This document shows positions 46,940 through 55,757 of a stretch of 64,000 nt of DNA, piece after piece. The stretch spans positions 124,001 through 188,000 of the forward strand of contig NZ_JAJSAQ010000007.1 of assembly GCF_021729075.1 (NCBI RefSeq), written 5' to 3'. The position numbers and the translations under genes were made by a program. The first letter of the stretch is position 1. Every line of letters starts with the position of its first letter. Under the pieces are notes generated by a model that saw nothing but the letters and a program-made list of their open reading frames with translations, made no database searches and was not told the origin of the DNA. The DNA comes from Microbulbifer guangxiensis (lineage in GTDB: Bacteria > Pseudomonadota > Gammaproteobacteria > Pseudomonadales > Cellvibrionaceae).

Positions 46940-48862
46940 TTACTGCGATTTGCGGACCCGCAGATACCATTCCGAGAGCAGCCGCACCTGTTTCTCGGTA
47001 TAGCCCCGCTCGACCATCCGTGCGACAAAGTCGGCGTGTTTCTTCTGGTCTTCAGCGGAGGCCTTGGTATTGAAGGAAATTACCGGGAGCAGGTCCTCAG
47101 TGTTGGAGAACATCTTCTTCTCGATCACCGCGCGGAGTTTCTCGTAGGAGCGCCAGTCGGGGTTCTTGCCCTGGTTATTGGCCCGTGCGCGCAGCACAAA
47201 GTTGACGATCTCGTTGCGGAAGTCCTTGGGGTTGGAGATGCCGGCGGGCTTTTCGGTTTTCTCCAGTTCTTCGTTCAGGGCGCCGCGGTCGAGAATCTCC
47301 CCGGTTTCCGGATCCCGGTATTCCTGGTCCTGAATCCAGAAGTCGGCGTAGGTGACATACCGGTCGAAGAGGTTCTGGCCGTATTCGGCATAGGACTCGA
47401 GGTAGGCCGTCTGGATTTCCTTGCCGATGAACTCGACATACCGTGGCGCCAGGTATTCCTTGATGAAGCCGAGGTAACGCTCCTGCTGCTCCGGCGGGAA
47501 TTGTTCCTGCTCGATCTGCTGCTCGAGGACGTACAGCAGGTGAACCGGGTTGGCGGCCACTTCAGTGGCATCAAAGTTGAAGACTTTCGACAGGATCTTG
47601 AAGGCAAAGCGGGTCGAGAGACCATTCATGCCCTCGTCGACTCCGGCGTTGTCACGGTATTCCTGGATCGTTTTCGCCTTGGGGTCCGTATCCTTCAGGT
47701 TCTCACCGTCATAAATGCGCATCTTGGAGAACAGGCTGGAATTCTCCGGATCCTTGATTCTGGACAGCACTGAGAATTGCGCCAGCATGCGCAACGTATC
47801 CGGTGCACAGGGGGCCTTCGATAGCGAGCTGTGCTCAAGCAGCTTTTTGTAGATCTTGATCTCTTCCTGTACCCGCACACAGTAGGGAACCTTGACGATA
47901 TAGATCCGGTCGAGGAAAGCCTCGTTGTTGCGGTTGTTGCGGAAGGACTGCCATTCGGACTCGTTGGAGTGGGCGAGAATGACACCGTTGAAGGGGATGG
48001 AACCGAGGCCTTCCGTACTGTTGTAGTTGCCTTCCTGGGTCGCAGTGAGTAGCGGGTGCAGCACTTTGATCGGCGCCTTGAACATCTCGACGAACTCCAT
48101 CAGGCCCTGATTGGCCCGGCAGAGGCTGCCAGAGAAGCTGTAGGCATCGGGGTCGTTCTGGGGGAAATCCTCCAGCTTGCGGATATCGATCTTGCCGACC
48201 AGGGCGGAAATGTCCTGGTTGTTTTCATCGCCGGGTTCGGTCTTTGAGATCGCGATCTGATCGAGTATCGAGGGGCGGACTTTCACAACCCGGAACTTAC
48301 TGATATCGCCCCGGTACTCATGCAGTCGCTTGACCGCCCAGGGTGACATGATGGTATTCACATAGCGCCGCGCAATACCGTAATCCTCTTCCAGAATCTG
48401 GCCGTCTTCGGTGGGGGAGAAGAGACTCAGGGGGGATTCAAACACCGGCGATCCCTTGATGGCGTAGATGGGGATCTTTTCCATCAATGCCTTAAGTCTT
48501 TCGGCCAGCGATGACTTGCCGCCACCTACCGGGCCCAGCAGGTAGAGGATCTGTTTCTTCTCCTCCAGGCCCTGAGCGGCATGGCGGAAGAACGAGACAA
48601 TCTGCTCGATGGCCTCCTCCATGCCATAAAATTCACTGAAGGCGGAATACCGCTTGATCACCTTGTTGGAAAAGATGCGCGACAGGCGGGGATCGCGGGA
48701 CGTGTCCACCAGCTCTGGCTCACCGATGGCCATCAGCATGCGCTCCGCCGGAGAGGCGTAGGCACTGCGGTCGTTTTTGCACAGCTCCAGATATTCCTGG
48801 ATGCTGAGCTCTTCATCCTGAATGGCCTCGTACCGTTCCAGGTAGTGGTTGAAAATCGTCAT
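46940..48862 (-). CDS. prkA: PrkA-type serine protein kinase / AAA+ protein (YeaG)
   Basis: This protein of about 640 residues from the ATG at 48862 (GGGAG nine bases upstream) has a Walker A GPVGGGKSSLAERL, AAA+ core motifs and the C-terminal PrkA region. YeaG in E. coli responds to stress and nitrogen starvation, and homologues were described as kinases and proteases. An earlier in-frame start would add a leader unlike the family. It is first in the prkA-yeaH-spoVR operon, with 159 bases before yeaH. Confidence 0.93.
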   Translation of the reverse strand: MTIFNHYLERYEAIQDEELSIQEYLELCKNDRSAYASPAERMLMAIGEPELVDTSRDPRLSRIFSNKVIKRYSAFSEFYGMEEAIEQIVSFFRHAAQGLEEKKQILYLLGPVGGGKSSLAERLKALMEKIPIYAIKGSPVFESPLSLFSPTEDGQILEEDYGIARRYVNTIMSPWAVKRLHEYRGDISKFRVVKVRPSILDQIAISKTEPGDENNQDISALVGKIDIRKLEDFPQNDPDAYSFSGSLCRANQGLMEFVEMFKAPIKVLHPLLTATQEGNYNSTEGLGSIPFNGVILAHSNESEWQSFRNNRNNEAFLDRIYIVKVPYCVRVQEEIKIYKKLLEHSSLSKAPCAPDTLRMLAQFSVLSRIKDPENSSLFSKMRIYDGENLKDTDPKAKTIQEYRDNAGVDEGMNGLSTRFAFKILSKVFNFDATEVAANPVHLLYVLEQQIEQEQFPPEQQERYLGFIKEYLAPRYVEFIGKEIQTAYLESYAEYGQNLFDRYVTYADFWIQDQEYRDPETGEILDRGALNEELEKTEKPAGISNPKDFRNEIVNFVLRARANNQGKNPDWRSYEKLRAVIEKKMFSNTEDLLPVISFNTKASAEDQKKHADFVARMVERGYTEKQVRLLSEWYLRVRKSQ

Positions 48863-49230
48863 CGTGCACAACTCCCTTTGGCGTGTCGGACAGCTCTTCC
48901 AGCCAGTCGCACCAATACCGTGCATGCTGGGTATCGCAGAGGCTTTCGCCTGTGTGAACAACTGACCCGTGCGGCTGACGATGCGGGCGCGACCTGCTCG
49001 GCAGGTTTCGCGGTAACTGAAAGGCGCTCTCGCGCTCAACTCTATCTTTATTACCGTTGCGACACTCGGTGTGTCGCCAAACGAGAAACTGTAAAATTCC
49101 TCTCACATAATCAGGATAGCTTTCCCACCGCCCTGCGGGAGGCGCAGCCGCCAACATAGGTTGAATTAGGTGGCAGTTTTGCGCTCTACTAGCCGCCAAT
49201 TCTGAAGTGCAGTTTTTGGAGATTCGCGCC
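48863..49230. other. Intergenic region between prkA and galE
   Basis: No gene is visible. It must hold the divergent prkA and galE promoters. A perfect 7-bp inverted repeat (GCGACAC-TCGGT-GTGTCGC, 49059-49077) lies about 200 bases upstream of prkA and could be an operator. I could not assign a good -35/-10 pair for either gene. Confidence 0.5.
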
Positions 49231-50256
49231 ATGGCGATTCTGGTGACCGGCGGAGCCGGCTATATCGGCAGTCATACCTGTGTTGAGCTGATCGAGGCGG
49301 GATGGGAGCCCGTGGTGGTGGATAATCTCAGCAACAGCAGTGCCGAGGCCCTGCACCGGGTGGAGGCCATCACGGGAAAGTCAGTACCACTGTATACCGC
49401 TGATATCCGCGACGCTGCCGCACTGCGAGACATTTTTTCTCGCCATGACATCGAAGCTGTGGTGCATTTTGCCGGTTTGAAGGCTGTAGGTGAGTCCGTC
49501 GCCCAGCCGCTGCGCTATTACCAGAATAATGTTGCGGGAACATTGACGCTGTGCGAGGTGATGGAGGAGTTTGGCGTCCGCCAGTTGATCTTCAGCTCTT
49601 CGGCCACGGTTTACGGTGACCCCCATACGGTCCCGATTCGGGAGAACTTCCCCACAGGCGCGACCAACCCATACGGTGCAAGTAAACTTATGGTGGAAAA
49701 CATCCTTCGTGATGTCTGCGCCGCCCCGGGCAGCCAGTGGCAAATTACCTTGTTGCGCTATTTCAACCCTATCGGCGCCCATCACAGCGGCAGTATCGGG
49801 GAGGATCCCCAGGGGATTCCCAATAACCTGCTGCCTTACGTCGCTCAGGTGGCCGTAGGCCGACTGCCACACCTGCAGGTGTTCGGGGACGACTACAACA
49901 CAGAAGATGGTACTGGCGTCCGGGACTACATTCACGTAGTGGACCTGGCCCGTGGACACTTGGCTGCCCTGGAGAAGCTGCGTGTGCCGGGAACAGGATT
50001 TGGTTGCTTCACCTATAACCTGGGCACAGGGCAAGGCAGCTCTGTCCTGGAGATTGTCCGCGCGTTCGAAGCTGCCTGTGAGCGACCGATTCCCTACAAG
50101 GTGGTTCCTCGGCGCCCCGGGGATATCGCTGCATGTTTCGCTGACCCGACCCTGGCAGAGCAAGAGCTGGGTTGGAAAGCGGAGTATGATCTTACGCGGA
50201 TGGTAGTTGACACCTGGCGCTGGCAGTCCCAGAACCCGAACGGCTACAGCAGTTAA
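49231..50256 (+). CDS. galE: UDP-glucose 4-epimerase
   Basis: This extended SDR of about 341 residues has the NAD-binding [25 protein letters not shown], the catalytic YGASK and [13 protein letters not shown], and closes with [20 protein letters not shown]. It interconverts UDP-glucose and UDP-galactose for surface polysaccharides. The ATG at 49231 opens the conserved N-terminus. It converges on the CapA-like gene with a 14-base gap. Confidence 0.93.
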   Translation: MAILVTGGAGYIGSHTCVELIEAGWEPVVVDNLSNSSAEALHRVEAITGKSVPLYTADIRDAAALRDIFSRHDIEAVVHFAGLKAVGESVAQPLRYYQNNVAGTLTLCEVMEEFGVRQLIFSSSATVYGDPHTVPIRENFPTGATNPYGASKLMVENILRDVCAAPGSQWQITLLRYFNPIGAHHSGSIGEDPQGIPNNLLPYVAQVAVGRLPHLQVFGDDYNTEDGTGVRDYIHVVDLARGHLAALEKLRVPGTGFGCFTYNLGTGQGSSVLEIVRAFEAACERPIPYKVVPRRPGDIAACFADPTLAEQELGWKAEYDLTRMVVDTWRWQSQNPNGYSS

Positions 50257-50270
50257 GTCCCCGGCGACTG

Positions 50271-51395
50271 TTATCCCGGTGCTCCGTCCCAGCGGAGCGC
50301 CAGCGTGGCGCCGGTAGTTACCAGCTTCATGCCCAGTGCGTGGTACTCACGGTTCAGCGTGCTGCGTAACCACTCGCTATCTGCTGGCGTGGCATTGCAG
50401 AGCCGTAGCTTCCTCGATGCGAAAGGAACCAGTTCCAGGGCGTGGAGGCTGCCGTTCTCCGGGTCCAGTTCTACCGAATACAGAATGCGCAATTCGGGGC
50501 GAAAATTTTCGTGGCCTGAGATACCCTCATAATCGTTGATCAGATCCCCGCAGCCATAAAGAATCGCGCGTTGCCGGTAGACTTCGATCCCCTTGGGGTG
50601 GTGCGAAGAATGTCCACTGATCAGGTCGACGCCACCTTCCACCAGCCGGTGGGCGAAGCTCTGTTGCTCTGACGGTATTTCGTAGCCCCAGTTTCCTCCC
50701 CAGTGAACCGAGACCACAACCAGGTCCCCGGGTTTGCGCAGCCGGTCGATCTGCCGGACAAAGTCCTCTGCACTGCGTTGCGATAGGTCCGGCAGCAGGT
50801 TGACGCCGGGGCGTACGGTGCTGGCGGCCCATTCCCGCGGCACACCGCTACTGGTGTCGGCACAGGCAAAGACCAGCACACGTTTACCCTGGTGGTGAAT
50901 TTCTGCCGGCGCCGCTGCTTCGATCAAATTGTTGCCCGCTCCCGTTACGCGCAAGCCACTTCTCTCAAGGTTTTCCAGAGTTTCTGCGAGGCCGCCATAC
51001 CCCCAGTCGAGTACATGGTTGTTGGCCAGGGTGCAGACATCGATTCCCGCTTCGGTCAGGCAGGGTAGGTTGGCGGGATGCATACGGTAGTTGATGCCCT
51101 TGCCCCGCCAGTAGTCATCGCAGCTGGTGATCGAGGTCTCCAGGTTGATGACTCGCACGGCGGGTCTACGCTGATCCATGGCTGACAGCGCGTCGCCCCA
51201 GGGGTAAGTGGAAGATCTGTCCCGTGGGAGTTCACCGCTGGCCGACTCGGTGAGTCCGACATAGTCTGTGGCCGAGTGCAGATAACTTTCATGAATGCGC
51301 GGGTCACCTGGGCGCGGCAGAACCTGGTCGATCCCGCGACCGGTCATTACGTCACCAGCGACCAGCAGTCTCACAACATCATTCGTTTCGGGCAT
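50271..51395 (-). CDS. CapA-like metallophosphatase-fold protein
   Basis: This protein of about 374 residues begins VRLLVAGDVMTGRGIDQVL and contains VINLETSITSCDDYW, TLANNHVLDWG, VVSVHWGGNWGYE and ISGHSSHHPKGIEVY, the metal-binding positions of the CapA/PGA_cap family. These proteins are tied to poly-gamma-glutamate capsules, but many occur alone and the true substrate is unknown. No cap genes are adjacent. The start is uncertain (51395 or 51410); neither has a good Shine-Dalgarno. No signal peptide is seen. Confidence 0.8.
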   Translation of the reverse strand: MPETNDVVRLLVAGDVMTGRGIDQVLPRPGDPRIHESYLHSATDYVGLTESASGELPRDRSSTYPWGDALSAMDQRRPAVRVINLETSITSCDDYWRGKGINYRMHPANLPCLTEAGIDVCTLANNHVLDWGYGGLAETLENLERSGLRVTGAGNNLIEAAAPAEIHHQGKRVLVFACADTSSGVPREWAASTVRPGVNLLPDLSQRSAEDFVRQIDRLRKPGDLVVVSVHWGGNWGYEIPSEQQSFAHRLVEGGVDLISGHSSHHPKGIEVYRQRAILYGCGDLINDYEGISGHENFRPELRILYSVELDPENGSLHALELVPFASRKLRLCNATPADSEWLRSTLNREYHALGMKLVTTGATLALRWDGAPG

Positions 51396-51733
51396 GAAGA
51401 AGGACAGCATAAATGGGGCTGATGAAAGCGTAGTTCGCTTTCTCGACTGGCATGCTGGCGGAAATACAGCGTGCAGTGTCTGCCATATGAAAGGACAGAG
51501 AATGAAGAGGCGAGAGGTCTGCGAGGGGTGTCTGCCCTGATTGACAGCTTCGGGAGAGCGTCAGGAACCGAGGTCGCGCCTGCTCCCTCGCGTTCCACCC
51601 GCGGGCATTTAATTTGCTGACTGCAAGCTGGTTTTCCCAGATTGACTGAGGCAGAAGCGACGGATTCCGCTCAGGCTACTGTTGTGCTGGCACTTTTTTA
51701 GAGAGCCCGACGGGCCCGGATGGGCGCCCTGGG
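51396..51733. other. Intergenic region between the CapA-like gene and apaH
   Basis: I see no convincing gene, RNA or repeat here. It probably holds the leftward promoter of the CapA-like gene and the 3' end of the apaH operon. Confidence 0.45.
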
Positions 51734-52546
51734 CTACAAAGTGCAGTCCGTACAAAAAAACTTCTCGTCGCTGAGTCGCATGGCGGTCAGATAGCCGCCC
51801 CAAACGCAGCCGGTATCCAGTGCATAGACGTTGGCAGTGTCGGCGCGCCCTTCGAGAGCAGCCCAGTGGCCGAAGATGATTTTGTCGTTGCGGGTCTTCC
51901 GCTCCGGGTGGCTGAACCAGGGTCTGTAGCCATCGTGTTCGGCTTCCGGTCCGCGCTTGGTGACCAGGTCCAGCGTGCCATCGGCCTTGCAGAAACGCAT
52001 GCGGGTGAAGTAATTGGTGATGGAGCGCAACCGTTCGATGCCGAGCAGGTGCTCGCTCCAGCAGTGTGGCTCGTTGCCGTACATGCCGTAGAAGTAGGCC
52101 TTGGCCATGGCGTCGTCCGCCAGCGCGCGGTGGACCTCTCGCGAGAGTTCCACGGCTTTGGTGATGCTCCACATCGGTGGGATGCCGGCATGGACCATGG
52201 TGAACCCCTTTTTGTGCACCACGAGCGGCAGGCCCTGCAGCCAGCTCAATAATTTGTCGGCGTCCTTGGCTCGCAGGATCCTGGCGAGGTCGTGTTCCTT
52301 GTCGGTCAGGCGCTTGGCGCCGTGGGCCAGTGCCAGCAGGTGCAGATCGTGGTTGCCCAGTACGGCAGTCACCTGGGCGCGGTGTTCGTAGAGGAAGCGC
52401 AGGGTGCTGAGGCTGTCGTGCCCGCGATGCACCATATCGCCAGCCAGCCAGAGCTTGTCCCGATCCGGCCGAAAGCGGATTTTGTCCAGCAGGCGCATGA
52501 GGGGCTCGAAACAGCCCTGAATGTCACCGATGGCGTAGGTGGCCAA
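51734..52546 (-). CDS. apaH: Symmetrical diadenosine tetraphosphatase
   Basis: This 270-residue calcineurin-type phosphoesterase hydrolyses Ap4A to two ADP. The metal motifs are GDIQGCFE (residues 7-14), GDMVHRG (36-42) and GNHDLHL (64-70). It ends the lptD-surA-pdxA-rsmA-apaH operon, 33 bases after rsmA. Confidence 0.95.
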   Translation of the reverse strand: MATYAIGDIQGCFEPLMRLLDKIRFRPDRDKLWLAGDMVHRGHDSLSTLRFLYEHRAQVTAVLGNHDLHLLALAHGAKRLTDKEHDLARILRAKDADKLLSWLQGLPLVVHKKGFTMVHAGIPPMWSITKAVELSREVHRALADDAMAKAYFYGMYGNEPHCWSEHLLGIERLRSITNYFTRMRFCKADGTLDLVTKRGPEAEHDGYRPWFSHPERKTRNDKIIFGHWAALEGRADTANVYALDTGCVWGGYLTAMRLSDEKFFCTDCTL

Positions 52547-52579
52547 AAAACTTCCCCTGCGTTCTTGTTTCGATACGGA

Positions 52580-53377
52580 CTACTGGTCCAGCGTAGACAG
52601 GTAGTTGGCAAGCTCGACGAATTCCTTGACGCTCAGCGTCTCCGGCCGGCGGCTCGCATCTACCGGAAGTGCGGGTATATCGAGGTCTGGATACAGCGGT
52701 TTGATCGCGTTGCGCAGGGTTTTTCTGCGCTGTTGAAATGCCACGTTGACCAGCCGCTCCAGCAGTTCCTCGTTCTCTGCCGGATTGGGCAGGGTGGCAT
52801 GAGGCACCAGGCGCACGATCGCCGAATCCACCTTCGGTGCCGGGCGGAACGACTGTGGTGGCACCGGGAACAGGCCCTGCACCCGGCAGTGGTATTGCAC
52901 CATCACGCTGAGTCGCCCATAGGACTTGTTACCCGGTACTGCGCTCAGCCGATCCACCACCTCTTTTTGCAGCATGAAGTGCATATCGCGGATCTTGCCG
53001 CGGAAACCCAGCAAGTGGAAAAGTAGCGGTGTGGAGATGTTGTAGGGCAGGTTGCCGACAATGCGCAGCTGGCCGTTGCCGGCGAGGCTGCCAAAGTCGA
53101 ATTTCAGGGCGTCCTGCTCGATGATGCTGAAATCGGGATAGTCGCGGAATTTAAACTGCAGCAGCGGGATCAGGTCCCGGTCCAGCTCCACCGCAGTGAG
53201 CGAAGGGCAGCGCTTCAGCAGCAGCTCGGTGATCGCACCCTGTCCCGGGCCGATTTCCACCAGTCGGTCATCTTCCTTCGGCGCGATGGCACGGACGATC
53301 CGCTCGATGATGTTTTCGTCGACCAGAAAATTCTGGCCGAAGCGCTTGCGCGCCTTGTGTTGGAAAAAATGATCCAT
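52580..53377 (-). CDS. rsmA: 16S rRNA adenine dimethyltransferase
   Basis: This 265-residue methyltransferase dimethylates two adenines near the 3' end of 16S rRNA. It shows KRFGQNFLVDENIIERIV, VEIGPGQGAITE and the catalytic NLPYNIS. It follows pdxA by 35 bases and precedes apaH in the conserved operon. Confidence 0.96.
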   Translation of the reverse strand: MDHFFQHKARKRFGQNFLVDENIIERIVRAIAPKEDDRLVEIGPGQGAITELLLKRCPSLTAVELDRDLIPLLQFKFRDYPDFSIIEQDALKFDFGSLAGNGQLRIVGNLPYNISTPLLFHLLGFRGKIRDMHFMLQKEVVDRLSAVPGNKSYGRLSVMVQYHCRVQGLFPVPPQSFRPAPKVDSAIVRLVPHATLPNPAENEELLERLVNVAFQQRRKTLRNAIKPLYPDLDIPALPVDASRRPETLSVKEFVELANYLSTLDQ

Positions 53378-53412
53378 AGGAAGAAATCTGTCTGTCTCTG
53401 GTGCAGTGCGGC

Positions 53413-54414
53413 TCAGAGAGCACGCAGCTCCGCCAGCTGTACTGCCTGGGCCAGGGCGGCGCGGAGGCTGCCACAGTCGGCCTCGTTTTGCCCGGCAATG
53501 TTGAGTGCGGTGCCGTGATCCACGGAGGTCCGGATGAAAGGGAGCCCCAGGGTGATGTTCACGGCGTGGCCGAATCCCTTGAATTTTAACACTGGCAGAC
53601 CCTGGTCATGGTACATGGCCAGCACCGCATCGCAGCGGGCCAGTTGGGGCGGCGTGAACAGGGTGTCTGCGGGGAGGGGGCCGAGCAGGTGCAGGCCAAG
53701 GGCGCGCAGCCTGTCCAGGGCCGGCTCGATCACTTCGATCTCTTCCATGCCCAGGTGGCCTCCTTCACCCGCATGGGGATTCAGGCCACAGACGCCGATT
53801 CGCGGCTCGCTTATGCGGAACTGATCGCGCAGGCTGCGGTGCAGGACCAGGATCGTCTGTTCCAGCCGTTCGGTGGTAATGGCCGCACTGACGTCCTTCA
53901 GGGGCAGGTGTGTGGTCACCAGCGCTACGCGCAGTTCCCTGGCGGCCAGCATCATCACCACGCGCTCGACCCCGGCTTCTTCAGCGAACAGTTCGGTGTG
54001 GCCACTGAAAGGAATGCCGGCCTCGTTGATCACGCCCTTGTGTACCGGCCCGGTGACCAGGGCATCGAAGCGCCGCTGCAGGCAGCCATGGGCGGCAGTG
54101 CGCAGTGTTTCCAGCACAAAGGGTGCATTGGCGGGGTTGAGCCGGCCCGGCGTGGCCGGCTGCGCCAGTTTAATGGGCTGAATGTACAGGCCGCCGTCGG
54201 GGGTGTCCGCTGGCGGAGCATCCGCTTCGAACGGAATCAGTCGGAGGGGCAGGCCCATGCGTTCGGCCGCATCGGCGAGGAGGTCGGGATCTGACAGGGC
54301 GACGACCTGCACCGGGCCGTGGTGACCGTTGGCCCGGCCGCTGGCAAGTCGGACTGCCAGCTCCGGGCCTATGCCGGCGGGTTCGCCGGGTGTGAAAGCG
54401 ATGCGGGGGATCAT
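53413..54414 (-). CDS. pdxA: 4-hydroxythreonine-4-phosphate dehydrogenase
   Basis: This 333-residue enzyme acts in pyridoxal phosphate synthesis. It begins PRIAFTPGEPAGIGPELAV, with the substrate/metal-binding sequence GHTELFAE and MYHDQGLPVLKFKGF near the end. It overlaps surA by four bases. Confidence 0.95.
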   Translation of the reverse strand: MIPRIAFTPGEPAGIGPELAVRLASGRANGHHGPVQVVALSDPDLLADAAERMGLPLRLIPFEADAPPADTPDGGLYIQPIKLAQPATPGRLNPANAPFVLETLRTAAHGCLQRRFDALVTGPVHKGVINEAGIPFSGHTELFAEEAGVERVVMMLAARELRVALVTTHLPLKDVSAAITTERLEQTILVLHRSLRDQFRISEPRIGVCGLNPHAGEGGHLGMEEIEVIEPALDRLRALGLHLLGPLPADTLFTPPQLARCDAVLAMYHDQGLPVLKFKGFGHAVNITLGLPFIRTSVDHGTALNIAGQNEADCGSLRAALAQAVQLAELRAL

Positions 54415-55757
54415 TGCTCGGCGCTGTCTGCGCTTTCGTCTTTGAGATCCGGCAGCTTGATGTCCACGTAGGCCTGGTCGCGGATTTCGCGACGCCAGTT
54501 CTGCAGCTCTTCCTCGTAGCGGCGATTGCGCAGCAGGTTGGAGGCCTGGTTGCGGATGTACTGTTCTGTCATGTCCTGGTTGCGCCGGCCGTCGACCCGC
54601 AGGATGTGCCAGCCAAACTGGGACTTGAACGGCATGCTGATTTCACCCACTGGAGTATTGTCCATGGCCTGAGTGAATTCCGGCACGAACTGGCCGGGCA
54701 TGGACCAGCCCAGGTCGCCGCCGGCGAGCATGGTGCCGATATCCTCGGAGTGTTCCCGCGCCAGCTCGTCGAAAGAGGCGCCGTCCTCGATCTGCTTGCG
54801 CAGGTCGATCAACAGGTTATAGGCGGCGTCGTCATCGCGGATGGCGGAGGTTTTCACCAGGATATGGCGAACCTTGGTCTGTTCGACCACCTGTTCGTTG
54901 GAGCCGCGCTGGGCGTGGATCTTCAGCAGGTGGAAGCCCGCATCACTGCGGAACGGGTCGGTGACATCGCCAACCCCGCGCCCCTGCAGGGCGTCGGAGA
55001 ACAGGGTGGGCAGTTCAACGGTCTTGCGCCAGCCCAGGTCGCCGCCGGAGAGTGCGTTCTGGCCGGCAGAGTTGGCGATGGCCAGCTGGCGGAAGTTGGC
55101 GCCGCTGCGTACCTGCTGGGCAAGCTGCTCGGCTTTCTCCCGCGCCCTGGTGACCTCGTCCGAGGGCGCGCTGGAGCTGACCGGAATCAGGATATGGCCC
55201 AGTTCGTACTGGGGCGATTTCCAGAACTCACCCTCCTTGGAGCGCAGGAAGTTGTCGATGTCCTGGTCGGTGATCTGGATGCGGCGGTTTACGCTGCCCT
55301 GCTCGACGCGGCGGATCAGCAGTTCATTGCGGATCTGCTGGCGGAAGGTCTTCATGGAGACCCCGTCGGCGGCGAGGCGCTCGCGGAACTGTTCCGGGCT
55401 GGCGCCGGCGTTCTGCATGACGCGGGCGATGGACTGGTCCAGTTCGGCATCGGAGACGGTGACACCCGCGCGGGCGGCCATCTGCAGTTGCAGTCGCTCG
55501 ATGATCAGCTGCTCGAGCACCTGCCGGCGCAGCACATCAATCGGCGGTGCCTGCACATTCTGCGCCTGAATCTGCGCGGTGATGGTGTCCAGGCGCTGCT
55601 GTAGCTCGCTGGCCATGACTACGTCGTCATCCACGACGGCGACAACGCGGTCGAGCTTCTGTACCTGGGCCAGAGCGGGAGCGGCCATCACGGCACAGAG
55701 TGCCAGGGCGGGCAGCAGGGCCCGCTTGAGAGCGAATGCGGTCATTATTCTCATCAC
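54411..55757 (-). CDS. surA: Periplasmic chaperone and peptidyl-prolyl isomerase SurA
   Basis: This 448-residue protein has a signal peptide (ALLPALALCAVMAAPALAQ). An N-terminal chaperone domain (LDRVVAVVDDDVVMASELQQ) is followed by two parvulin domains (AGANFRQLA...GGDLGWRKT and GASFDELAREHS...GGDLGWSMPG). It escorts outer-membrane proteins, including LptD encoded just upstream. It overlaps lptD by four bases, so the pair is coupled. Confidence 0.96.
   Translation of the reverse strand: MMRIMTAFALKRALLPALALCAVMAAPALAQVQKLDRVVAVVDDDVVMASELQQRLDTITAQIQAQNVQAPPIDVLRRQVLEQLIIERLQLQMAARAGVTVSDAELDQSIARVMQNAGASPEQFRERLAADGVSMKTFRQQIRNELLIRRVEQGSVNRRIQITDQDIDNFLRSKEGEFWKSPQYELGHILIPVSSSAPSDEVTRAREKAEQLAQQVRSGANFRQLAIANSAGQNALSGGDLGWRKTVELPTLFSDALQGRGVGDVTDPFRSDAGFHLLKIHAQRGSNEQVVEQTKVRHILVKTSAIRDDDAAYNLLIDLRKQIEDGASFDELAREHSEDIGTMLAGGDLGWSMPGQFVPEFTQAMDNTPVGEISMPFKSQFGWHILRVDGRRNQDMTEQYIRNQASNLLRNRRYEEELQNWRREIRDQAYVDIKLPDLKDESADSAEQ

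Noticed and set aside
51295-51540. Short rightward frame with CxxC near the CapA-like gene start
   Set aside because: It overlaps the CapA-like 5' end, has no Shine-Dalgarno, and the CxxC is isolated.
54414-55604. Rightward frame of 396 codons across surA
   Set aside because: Antisense shadow of a gene with signal peptide and two parvulin domains.
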